A stretch of 23,000 nucleotides of DNA from Bugula neritina (lineage: Eukaryota; Bryozoa; Gymnolaemata; Cheilostomatida; Bugulidae): assembly GCA_964035545.1 (NCBI GenBank), contig OZ037768.1:10161241-10184240 (forward strand), in the 5' to 3' direction. Numbering within the stretch: the first letter of the stretch is position 1; the number at the start of each line of letters is the position of its first letter. Under the pieces are notes generated by a model. It was not told where the DNA came from, searched no databases, and saw nothing but the letters and a program-made list of their open reading frames with translations. The translations under genes were made by a program, and so were the position numbers. Positions 9,071 to 20,500 of the stretch are shown here, in pieces.

Positions 9071-10931
9071 TACTGCTCTAGTATGCACTCTATGTTAATA
9101 ACCTGCTATGATATGTTTTAGGTGGACGAAGGATGCTCAAACAGTGTCTTTGCTAATTCTTTGCGAATGGTAAGGAACTTTATTACAAGCATGTAGTTTT
9201 CTATGTAGAGTCGGAGTTAAAGTTAGAACTGTTGTACGTACTTTGAAGACTGAAAATCTTTTCTTTTTTTTTCATCTGCAGAACCTAAAAGCTGCTTTAC
9301 ACCTGTTGCCTATGGAGTAATGAATCTAATATTTTGGAAACATGTTGGGTTTTTATTTGTGATTGTTATGAAAGATATTTGAAAATTATTTGTATATGTT
9401 TGGAATTTTGCATTTCATTAGAAGCAAGAGTCACAACCTTCGATGTTCAAGTTTTTACCTCCCCCACTTGCTGATGTGTCTAAAGGAGAAGATAACTATT
9501 TAGAGCAGCAGCAGTTTGTACATAGACTTCCTAACACCGTTCCTTATGACTGGAAATACATTTGCTATGATGCACAAGGTGAGATACTTGTGCTGCTTAC
9601 TGCAGTATTTTTGTTCAAAATTTAAAAGCTAAAGAGTTGAAATGTAAAATTTTATAAAGTTTCAACTTTTTAAAAGCTAAAATGTTATGCTTGTCTGTGC
9701 CATTGTATTCTTACTCTTTAATAATTTGCTGTAGTCTCAAGGGGTACTATGGTGGCTGTACCAGGAGTGACCGTGCCAGTTCTAAACATGCCTGTGACTT
9801 CACCAGTGTACTTCCTCTCGCTTACATCAGGTGGAAACTTCCTTTATTACCAAGGAAACTTGGTGTATCTTCTTAGTGCAAGTGGCTGGATCATGTCCGT
9901 CTCACCTTATGTGTTTAATGTCATCTCATTGCAAGAGCGAGCTGGTGTCATCTATATCGTCAGATATGAAAATAATATGATCATTCTGTCCAGGCTACTT
10001 CCTAATTTCAGTCGTTTTGTCAAAATGTGCGAATTTCGATTCTTGTGTGATGTTTCTACTGTTCTGCTAGATGATGACTTCAAGCAAATTATCGTGCTGG
10101 GCAAGGACGACAGCTATGTCCATGTCTTTTCGTATAATGGCCAATATCTTCATTCTTTTCTTCTGAATGACCGGCCTGATAAAATAACACAGCTGGTCTG
10201 TGGTGGTGACAATACTCTGCTTGTTCATAGCACGGAATCTTCTAGCACTAGTAAATTAGCCAAGTACAACATCATGTCTGGGAAACGCTTGTGGTGCCAA
10301 GACCTAGGCAGCATTAGCGATGTGGTCGCTAACAGATGGGGTCACATCTTCTGTCTTATGAAAGACCCTCTTCTGATGTCACATAAATATGGTCCACCTA
10401 AACGCGCCTGGAGTCTTACTATTCTCAATCAATTTGGTAATAGTAAACTCTATTTATTCGGTTATTTGTAATATCTTTATAACTTTGGCTTTTCAGCATG
10501 TGCTCCCTGGCATTTCAAAATTACTATTTTTCTGAAAGTAAACTTTCATCATCATTATTATTATCATAGCAGGACAAGAGCAGTCGTGGTCTAGGAGTTA
10601 GAGCGTTTGCCTAGTAAACATGAAATCATGGGTTCAAAACCCCGGTAAAGGCCATTGGTAATGTTAGGAAAAGCATTTAGTCATAATTGCTCCTGTGCCT
10701 CATTTGAATAAGTCTGTAGCCTGATTTAATAAAAAATCAGCGAGTTCTCACAGGGATGGCGATTATAAATTTGCATAGGCTTTTTGTTGTTGTAATGACA
10801 CGAATATTTTATTTCCAGGTACTAAATTAAGCTATTCGATGTTTTCTCACTCTGACATAGCTGGAGGCAATTGGACACCAAGGATGTTTCTTCAAAATGA
10901 AAACTTTATTTTGTACCATTCTAACATCTAA
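7903..10931 (+). CDS. Lipidated (myristoyl/palmitoyl-type) beta-propeller-like protein, 423 aa, family not recognised
   Basis: Six coding exons: 7903-7976, 8407-8584, 9122-9169, 9422-9578, 9735-10436 and 10819-10931, all GT-AG with matching phases, giving 1272 nt including TAA. The ATG has A at -3 and G at +4. The N-terminus [13 protein letters not shown] fits N-myristoylation at Gly2, a nearby palmitoylatable Cys7 and a basic patch, implying membrane anchoring. Residues 25-100 are acidic, Ser/Asn-rich and probably disordered. From about residue 130 to the end, short hydrophobic beta-strand-like blocks alternate with turns ([68 protein letters not shown]). These resemble NHL, PQQ or WD-type propeller blades, but no diagnostic signature is present. 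The single 702-nt exon 5 holds most of this domain. Membrane role and scaffold function are inferences; the gene model is well supported. Confidence 0.85.
8732..9069. repeat. (TA)n microsatellite tract with TG interruptions
   Basis: The tract lies in intron 2 of the propeller-like gene. Long runs of alternating T and A are broken by GTGTGTATA, ACACATATG and a unique 41-bp segment. Any protein read through here is only Tyr/Ile alternation and is not real. The length is likely unstable and prone to assembly error. Confidence 0.95.
8952..9101. repeat. 109-bp tandem duplication inside the TA tract
   Basis: An identical 41-bp non-TA segment beginning ATGTATATATTACTGCTC occurs at 8952-8992 and again at 9061-9101. 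The copies are separated by TA repeats, which gives a 109-bp period. Perfect identity points to a recent duplication or an assembly artefact. Confidence 0.85.
9282..9316 (+). other. Candidate poison cassette exon in intron 3 of the propeller-like gene
   Basis: These 35 bases are flanked by a strong pyrimidine tract and acceptor (TTCTTTTTTTTCATCTGCAG) and a GTAATG donor. The reading frame enters open ([11 protein letters not shown]), but the length is not a multiple of three. Inclusion would shift exon 4 and reach a TAG at 9501-9503. Skipping it keeps the frame (exon 3 ends phase 0, exon 4 starts phase 0). It is either a decoy or a regulated nonsense-decay exon. Confidence 0.35.
10582..10796 (+). 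mobile_element. tRNA-derived SINE
   Basis: The head contains a perfect polymerase III A box (TGGTCTAGGAG, 10587-10597) and a perfect B box (GGTTCAAAACC, 10631-10641) at tRNA-like spacing. An anticodon-like stem GTTT/AAAC with loop GCCTAGT sits between them. A tRNA-unrelated body of about 140 bp follows and ends in a TTG-repeat tail near 10783-10793. It fills over half of the 382-bp last intron of the propeller-like gene, in sense orientation. No target-site duplication could be made out. It is not a functional tRNA, because the acceptor stem does not close. Confidence 0.7.
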
Positions 10932-11509
10932 CTGTGTTTGTAATGAAGCAATCTATATATATTATATATTATGCTGTGTACAAACTGATCTGTTTACACC
11001 AACTTTGCTGTTTTCATGCATAATTTATGGAAGAGTATAGTCTTCCACTGTTTCGTCAGATTGTATGTAATGCTTTGGTAATAAATGGTGGTATCTTCAA
11101 AAACAATTAGCTTATAATGTGTTGTCAGGGGCTATTGTTTACACAGCCATGGCTAGTTAATAGGTAATAAGGTGAGGACTGTGCTTTGTTTGTACAGTCA
11201 CTATATTGAGATACATTGATAAATTGAAAAGATTTCATTGATTGAATCTGTAAATTCATAAGCATTTGGAAAAGTGATTTGCTTACAATTAGCTCATGCC
11301 GTATACTGCAACATGTAAGCAATTTTGAGTTGAAACAACATGCTTGCAAAACAAGGACAAAATGAAATGCTATCTGAAGTTAAGTCTTTATATTAAAATG
11401 CGATATAAGATTAAATCTAGAAAGAGTATATTGATCATGTGGTGTTGATGTACTAAATGTAATGAGATAGTTAATTGAGTTGGGCAGCCAAAGATATCGA
11501 TATCAAGCT
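10932..11509 (+). other. 3' UTR of the propeller-like gene and short intergenic gap
   Basis: About 580 bp separates the TAA from the next ATG. It contains the poly(A) signal at 11080 and a GT-rich stretch after it. No TATA box or other promoter motif is recognised before the downstream gene. A GGGCAG acceptor-like site lies at 11482-11487 near its start codon. Confidence 0.5.
11080..11085 (+). terminator. Poly(A) signal AATAAA
   Basis: A canonical AATAAA lies 149 bp after the TAA of the propeller-like gene, followed within about 40 bp by the GT-rich TGTGTTGTCAGG. It fits 3' end formation for that transcript and supports its separation from the downstream gene. Confidence 0.6.
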
Positions 11510-14500
11510 ATGTCGCAGACACACACAGTTTATATGAAGCTTAAGAGCAGCTCGCAAGAAGCCAACGACAAGAACCAACAAGTGCCGAGTATGGAGAATA
11601 CTCAGTTAGCAAGTGAGAACAATAACTCGTCAGACCAGCAGCTTGTCTACACCTTACCTCCACTACGCCTTCAAACCCCTAGAGGAGGAGAACTGGAAAT
11701 TGATTCAATATTTCAACGAAATTTACGAATTGCAAAGTTATGCAATTTATTGGAGTTACCAGGTGTATTGACCGATTGGAGGTTACCAAAGGCTCGTGTA
11801 CCTGCAAAACCAGATTACTCCAGAAGCTCTGTACCAATGTTCAGACGTGTAGCAGCCGACAATTTAAAAGATGGCGGTAATCAGTCTGAAAAACCTACTA
11901 AAGATGTGAGTACAACTCAAAGTGCTGTAAACTCTTGTTTTAATTATTTCACATCAGAGAGTATGTATAAGAACACAAATAAAAACATGAATTCAACCTT
12001 TAATTATTTACATTTAATTTTTAGGATCATAAAGTTGATGCATCTGTCACAGGGTGAGTCTGTTGAGCTGCATATAAACAAGGGGTTTCTGTTACCAATA
12101 TAGTATATTAGTGGCAGTAGTGGTATTTGATCATGTTGTATTCTGCATGCTTTTATACTAATACACTGTAAGATACTGTATGTATATGGTAAGTGTACAA
12201 AGAAAATATGAGAACGTGTCGCATCATTTAAAATGTGTTGGTATCTCAGCATCAACATAGCTATATTAATTTCCCCCACTTTGCCTGTATTAATGCAACA
12301 GCCCTAATCTTTTTATTAGTACATTATTAATGTAATGTTCAATCACTGTTCTAACATTAGAATGGAAATGCTCACACTTGGTGTGATCTATCTTTAAACT
12401 ATCTAAGCTAGAAGTGCCAATATGTGTTTCTCACAGACGTGACACTGTACCAGCCTATGTGGCTGACTATTTGAACTCTGCTCCAAGAGATCCACTGGCT
12501 GCCGAGGAAAGTTCTAGAAAAGCTTCCGTCAGAATTAATGAAGCGGCTCCAAGAAAAGTGATTTTTATATTACATTCAGTTCCTAAATTTGCATGTTTAA
12601 CATAATATAATATCACAAACTATAAGTCTCAATTTAATATACTTGTTGCAAAAGATTCTAAACTTCTAGAAACAACTTTTGATTATATCTGGTATATTTG
12701 ACATTGATTTAAGTTCTATGTTGCATTTGAAAACCTCAGTTTAAGACTTGAGTAAGTGCACCTACTTTGAAAAAAGTTACTGCAAATAAATTAATGTCAC
12801 AAAGTACTTATTCAAATCACAATAAACCATATAATATTTCATCTTTGCAACATTCACAGCCAATGCTTATTCTCTTTTATCGTTGTATATCGTATAGAAT
12901 ATATTATTGTTGTATTTCAGATTTATTTTCCCTTTGTAAACCCTGCTGAGATGCACATGAAGCTGATGGGGCCAACAGATATTAGACATCCACGAACGTT
13001 GTTACAGAACTGGTGCTTTGGATGTAGATTGAAGTTGGGTCTCAAGACCTCAGAAGCACAGTCTCCGTACGAGTAAGTAAACTGATGTTCTTACTCTGTT
13101 CTCAAATTTTTACTGTTTTCTGGACTGTAGTTATTCTTTGCAATATGCAAAATATTTTATCCATTGATTTTCACGTGCAGGTTTGTATTTTATATTTTAA
13201 TTCCACTTGATACTGCTATATTTATGTGAAAATGCCACTGGCTATACTTAATTACTAGTTTACTGGCAGGTGGAATGTATCATATAACGCATTTGTAAAT
13301 TTACATTAACATTATTTAATAGATATGTGATATGCTTTACCTAGATGTCAAATTCTGTGATGTCGTAATATTTATATCAAGTTGTAGCTGTTTCATTTAT
13401 TTACTTGTTAGCATATACCTATGTCAGAACGAGCACTGCCCATACTCATGTTGGCAAAGCCTACCCCTCACCTTTGGGTAAGGCACAGTTACGTTTTCTC
13501 TTGTTTATAAAAGTTTGTATTATTAGAAATGTATATATATAGCATAAAAACATGTGAGGTAGGTGCAGTAATGGAGAAATTGAGAAAAACCTGTGTTCTA
13601 GAATAGAAATTTAGCAAAAGAAGTTATGTTCTCAAAAATGTTTCAACCCTCGCCTCAAGCCAAAATCTATAAAGAAATTTAAAGAACTTAGGCTATCTCA
13701 ATGTCTACACTGCTGCACCTAAATAGAATATGTATCTTTTGTCCATGTGTGAGGTGCTAAAGCATTGTAGGGCAACACTCAGTTTGCACTTCCTCTGAAT
13801 CAATATTGTCAGAAAAGTTAAAAATACCTTTATTTCCTGTCAAATCAATATAAATTCTAGAGCTTATTCATCTGTGATTTTACATAACAGTAATAATAGA
13901 TGACTTAACATCTACCACATCTCCCTGTGTATAGAAACACTCAATCACCGTATATGAAGTTTCAATTTGTGGACACAAGTCAACTGGAAAATAATCAATT
14001 TTAAAAGTATATACTGTTATGCTTGATTTGAAGTACGAAATTATGGTCCATGTGCATAATAGAATAAAATATGTTTCTGCAGTCTATATAGTTATAATTT
14101 ATCAGTCAACCGTCATGTGGTTTTTATGTATATTACTTTGTTTGTCTAATTGAATTTAGTAGAGGAACTAAATAGACATTGACATTGTCTCTATATATTA
14201 TAGTTCTATTCAGTAAATCAGCTGTTATCTTTTGGCTAACAACTAGTTGCTACTTACTAACTAATTTGCAATGCTTGTAGCTATAAGTGCATGTATAATA
14301 TTATGTCACTGTTGCACTGCTTAATGACAGCCCACTTATTGTTTGTTTAGCTTTCTAATTAGTGTCTATATTGATTGAATTTTGTGTTGCTGTGTGATTC
14401 TTTAGCTGTAGATTTGTGTTCTTTCAAGTTTTTGTCAAGTTCACTTGGGTTCATGCGATATTAATCAATGTTTGAGAACTTTGCTCTCTTGTATCAGTGT

Positions 14501-17500
14501 TCTATTCAAATTTGCTGAAAATGTCAATATGTGTTTGTTTTAGCTTGTGAATAAATTTAAATAATTTTATTGATTACGTAGTTGCCCATGCTTTAAATAC
14601 ACAGTTGGCATCATCTAATGTACATTTCATTAGTATAGAAGTTTTAGATTTCTTGAAATTCTGTTCATCGACTATTTACCATTTTGCCTGTTTCCTGAAA
14701 TTAAAACTGAACTGGGTTGTTGACTTGGCCTGCTTATTCTAAATCTATTTTGTCTTTTATCAATATTTTGATCAAATATTTGAGCTCACTTGATCAAGGC
14801 AAGGGTATTTTATATTATACAGCACCATTGATTTATATACTTTAATACTTCCATATGGCACCACATACTTACCGTACTCCACTATTTTATGCTAAAATAC
14901 AAGTTGCCACAAGAAATATGAGTTTTTGGTTAAAGGCCAAGATTTTCGTCATCAACTTGTTAAACAGTCTAACAAAGTTTCACTATTTTTACCTAAAGTT
15001 GTTGTTATGTTTCTTGAGTTCTTGTAGACTCTTGCCTTATTAGACATTACTTTATTCTACCACTATTTTCACAACTTTACAAAAACTCGAAATTAAAATA
15101 TAAACAAAGACATTTTTTGTAATTTCAGGCCATTTAGAGATCGGCCAGCTCGTGTAGGCGGAGATTACATGTATCTGACTAATCAAATGGCACCCAATTA
15201 TGACGGTGCTGATTATTCTAATATACTTTCTCATATGACGACCAAAGCTGGGGATGACCAGAGCAGTACATCCGATGGGCAAATCTATGGAGCATCAACC
15301 CATGCCAACAGGAGACCTAATAAAGTTATATACAGAACAGGTATTGCCTGCTAAAAATAATATTCCACATTCCATGTAAAGACTATATACTACATATACA
15401 GTTTGTATACAAAATACAAATAAACTTGAGATAGAGATAAAGGGGGTTTATAGAATGCCATTGCATAAACTTTTAATTCTGTAAAAATAGAGATGGTCTA
15501 AAGTCTAAACCAATAAATTTTGATTGTAGGTGCTAATTATCTTCATGTTACACTACAGTTGACCTTGGCATAGAAATATTTTATTGTTGTTTGCAAAGTT
15601 GTTTGATTAAATAACTAATTAGTTACTATGATTGTTCAAGTGCCAAACATTCTCATTTTACAATAAAAGCATCAATATCAAGGCATACCCACACATGTAT
15701 TGCGCATGCATTTCAAGTGCATGTTTGCCTGAAAGTGATAACACATGTAGATCTGTGCTAATAGTGCAAGTTTACTAGTTGGTGTTAAATACTAAATAAT
15801 ACGTATATTATTGAACACAGATACAATTTGCTATGAATTTTGTTGAATTTGTAACATTTGAATGCAGTAGACAACATAAATTATACAAAGTATATCTAAT
15901 TGCATTACGCATTGTTTTATTGAATAAATCTTTTTTATATTATGATATTAAAGCTCTATTGTATTACACTTAATTCATTGTAGATGATTTGCCAGACATA
16001 TACAGGTCTGGAGGGTTTGCCCCTTTCCCACCAAAAAAGACGAAGAAAAATTTAAATTCTCAAAGTGTTCTACCAAATATAAAACAGAAGAATGCTACAT
16101 CTTCCCATCTAGCACGCACCTTTGAAGAAGACAACACAAGTAGGTCCACCTCTTATGCTGAGATTGTCTAAAAGTTCTCTTGTCATATCTGGTCACTTAT
16201 TCTCATGTCTCCCTTTTTATAGCTACAAAGGCAGCTGATGGTAGCCTGTATGAAGAAGGTGCCTTTGGCCTAACTGTAGATGTGAACACCAAAAAAACCT
16301 CTCCATTCTTAGGAGATCAAACCACTTTTACTCTGATAAATGAAGGGAATACCAGTGAAGAGAAGGTAACTTCTACAGTAATTACCATGATTCTTAGTTA
16401 ATGATTAAAAGTGGGTACGCGTTCCCCCAATTTTTTTGGGGTTTTGAAGCCTAATGTTGTTTGCTTCCCATGTGGTTAGCAGGATTCTATCATTAATATG
16501 AGTATGTTTTACATCAGGTTTTTAGCAACATTTGTTCACTTATATGCAGCTAGAAGTAGTATTGAAATCTGTGGGCTGCCATGTTGTAATAAGAAACTGT
16601 CATATTGTTGACCAGCGTGACTGCTTGTATAGCCAGCAACCTTTGTTGCTGCTTCATCAAACATTATAAAGCCTGTGTTCTGCTAAAACTTATTGCAAAA
16701 AATATTATTGTCATCTATACTTCAATTGCTAAAATTTATATAGTGAACTAAACACCTACCTCATTACTGCTGGCAGTTTATTCAGTTTATTGCTGCTAGT
16801 TTGAGTTTGCAAGAAAGTTTACATTTTCTAATAATTTACATACATAGTGCATGAGTTTTTTACTGCTAAGTGTTATCTAGTCGAGTATTTCTTCTTTTAT
16901 ACTGTCTTTCTGGAATAGGTGTATAAAATGTTGCTGAAAATTTTGTAGAAAATATATATTTTTTAAGAAAGCATTTTTACTGTAACTTTTTTCTCTAAAC
17001 AGTTAGCTAAAGAAACCTGATATCAAGACAATAGATGTTAAAGGCCTCCACAAATGGTCAATGCTTGACTTCACACAGTCGTTATTATTATGAAGTTTAT
17101 GCATTTTAAAAATGTTTCATAATTGTAATTCAAGAAGATAATAATATAACAGTTTTAGTTCTGCTGTTATTTGTTGGCAAAACTCTGCGTTCTCTTTTGC
17201 CAGTAAAATATTAATTTTTAACCAATGAAACAGATTATTAGAGCAAGTCGCAGGCCAAGACTATGTTGGACTTTTTATTAACTAGTAATGCTAGCTAAAA
17301 AGTCCAAGAACTCAAACAGCCACAGGGCACATAGCAATATCGTTGACCCATACTGTAATTAAAGCAATTTGACATATTTAGCTCATAGTTTATCCTGGAA
17401 AATATCAAGTGAGCACTCTTAAGTAACCAACAACAATTGAAATGGTTTGTTTTAGTTGAATGTGTTTGACCAACATGCAACCAAAGAAGCAGGCAAGGAT

Positions 17501-20500
17501 GCTGAACAAGCCATACAAGGAAACACTGATGAAGAAGTTTTAGAGGTAAAAGTAACAACATCGTAATACTATAGAGTTAGGGAGAAAATGTATATTATAT
17601 CTTTATCTATAACCTCTTGAATACTTAGTAACTATTTACTGTTGGCATTGTGCTTTGTGGACTAATTAATAACTTAGCGGAAATATTTTTAGTGTTGAGA
17701 TTTATTTAAAAAAGTTCTTTTTAACTAGCTTTCAAGCACTAAAGACGATGAGGCATATGAATATAAAGACTTTGGTGATGGCCAAGAAGAAGGTGAAGGT
17801 CATATTTCTGCTGCTGTAACGGATGAGAATTCTCAATACATAGACAGTGGAGTTGCTACTGGCAGGGAATCAGTTGGCTCGACTAGTGCCTTGTTTGACG
17901 GAGCAAATGAGTTGAGTGCAAGTGACGGGCAGTATGACGGTCTCAGTAAGCTTGATGGTGTTGTTAATGGCAACTTGGGAACAGATTCTATGCTGAAGGA
18001 TTCGAATGAGACAGACAGCCACTCTGATATCACTGATTCGCCAGATATAGAAGACAACTTGGCAAAAACATTGCAGCACGCAGTACTTGTCAAGTCATAC
18101 AGACAGGTTAGGCTTTTGTGAGCTAAGTTTGAGCTGAGTGTTTGTTTTACAGATTTGAAGAGTGTATGTTTACATATAGACACTCGAACATAAAACCATG
18201 AATTTTTTTCAGATAATTTAAATTATAAAATTGGAATAAATTTGGACACGTTTTCAAAGCATCTAGCAAAATTGTATTTTAAGATAATAGTTATTAGGTG
18301 GAAATTATTCCTATAAAAACTTCAAATTTCTTTAGGTATATTATGTTGAACAAAACTTATTTAAAATTTTCTGGGTGTTTTTAAATAGGCTATGTCCAGG
18401 CAGATTTTTATAGCTTACAATCACATTTTAAAGCTAAATGCTTGCATCTCTTTATCGTCTATAGATAGTTTCACGCCTTTTTAAAAAGTTTACTTGACCA
18501 ATCAGCAACAAGCTAATGATTGCTGCCTATATATATCTGACAACTTGAATATTTATGATGTTGACACTGGAGATTAGATACTTTGAATTAATATGAGTAT
18601 GAATCATCAATAAGTTCTGTCAATGTTATCAATAGTATCAATTAAGTATGCAACACTCCTAGTAAGAAAGGGTGAGAATGTCAAGTGAAGGCAATAAAAG
18701 ATATAAACTTTCAATATGATATTGAAATGCCAAACACATGCCAAGCACATGCCAAAAAAATGAGTGAATGTTTATGTTAAGTCAATAGCGATTTGCAAAA
18801 TATTTATACTTATTGTAGCAAGTGTTTCTTTTTATTTGCAATATTTTGATATAAACTTGTGAAAACTGACTGCAATATTTTGCAATACTATTTTAAATTA
18901 ACTGTTAAAAGCAAAACGATTTTTGTCTAATAAGAATATTTTCCTTTTAACTCATCATCTCCAAAACACTTTCAAACTTCTTGTCAAAACATTTAGTACT
19001 TTGACAAAGCTACTGACTCATTATTGTTTGCAGTGTTGCATGTCATAGCCAATTTAATGCAAATAGTAGCAAATAACAAGAATTGTTTATGCATGTCTCT
19101 AGTATACCTCCGAGCTGTATCACGTACGCCATGTCACTTCTTTTCACAGTATAATGAGTGTATCAGCTGCATTACACTTACAGATAAAATATTCATAACA
19201 TGTATGTACAATGTACATCAGTGTTCATATATTTTACTGTAATTGTTACACACTGAGTAATGTTGTAACTAGTGCCGATCAGTATATACATTAATTAATT
19301 GTTTATTTTCTATATGTCTTTAATCTGTCGCATGTTTTTCAAAAGACTAATAATCCCATTCTCTCAAGTTTGTTGTAATTGGCTAGAAATTCAAAAAGTT
19401 GTAATTTTTTACATTTATATCTTGATTAAAAGGTAGTGAATGAATTTATTTCCTGGAGCTGAACATATGCCTGATCATATTATAAATGGGAAGTCTTACC
19501 ATTTCCTTATGTTGTAGTCGGTAGATAATGGTTTCTCAGACAATGCTAGGCATCAGATGGATAGTATGGCCCAACCTGGAATCAGCACTGATGCTAATGT
19601 AATGGTAAGCTGAATATGCTTATTCTACTTCTCGCTTTAAAACAAGTGCAAGTAATGCCAGATTCTCAAACACTTTTGCAAACTGCAGAACTCTGAACAA
19701 CATGCTTACTTATTTACAACTTTCATTTAAAGGATTTAATTGAAACAAATTTTAGAATGAGCAAACTTTAGAGTTAGGAGGGAAGAAAGATCTGATGGTG
19801 CAGCAACCCGACTCCGCTATGGAAACTTCTGAGATAGAAGGACCTTCGTAAGATAAAAATTTTACCATCAAATGAAATATAGCAAAAATATTTGCAGCAT
19901 CAAAATAATGAAAATAAGATATTTCAACCTTTTATAGGCATCGCATTTAGTTGCTGGGTGTTACATATATCAGTAACATAATGATTATATTTGTTCCAAT
20001 TGTTAGTGGATTTATTTTTTGCTTTTAGAAAGGAACCAGAAACAGATTTGCCTTCAGGCAATGTGCAAGGTATATAATAATTTAGAAATTTTGATATTAA
20101 ACGTTTTCCATTGTGAGCTTATAAATTTCTTTTCATAGAGCTGATCTTTAGAACCCCCTATTTCTTATGTTTTGTTCTGCTAAAAGACTAGACTTTGTTT
20201 TACTAACTATTAGATTGCAACTTTTTGAGTTTACAGAATACTGCATACACGTGAAAAAATACTTCAATAAGACATTCATTATCCTGACTTTACTGAACAG
20301 TTGAGTTGGATTTCTGAAACTCACTATTTTATGAATTTTGGCATCATTGTGCAGCTATCAATTCCCCTATACTGTCTGAAAAACCTGAACTGCGATGGAT
20401 TATTAAACCCCTTGAAGTTAGAGACAGTGAAGACATGTTTATTGACTCATCTACTGAGTTGCCGTCTGCTGTGTGTACGTGTGACGCATTTGGTGTCTAT

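Noticed and set aside
9749-10471. Single-exon 240-codon gene starting at 9749
   Set aside because: The reading frame continues upstream through a phase-matched acceptor at 9734 and downstream past a donor at 10436; it is exon 5 of a larger gene.
10582-10655. Functional tRNA gene
   Set aside because: Pol III boxes are intact, but the acceptor stem does not pair, U33 is absent and a SINE-type body and tail follow.
16425-16441. Hairpin CCCCAA-TTTTT-TTGGGG as a terminator
   Set aside because: It lies mid-intron of a plus-strand gene and is too short to call a functional terminator in a eukaryote.
17002-17022. Extra exon after TCTCTAAACAG
   Set aside because: In the required phase it reads LAKET then stop, and no donor precedes the stop.
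17833-18183. Minus-strand frames of 69-116 codons
   Set aside because: Antisense to exon 9 of the proline-rich gene; that exon fits flanking phases.
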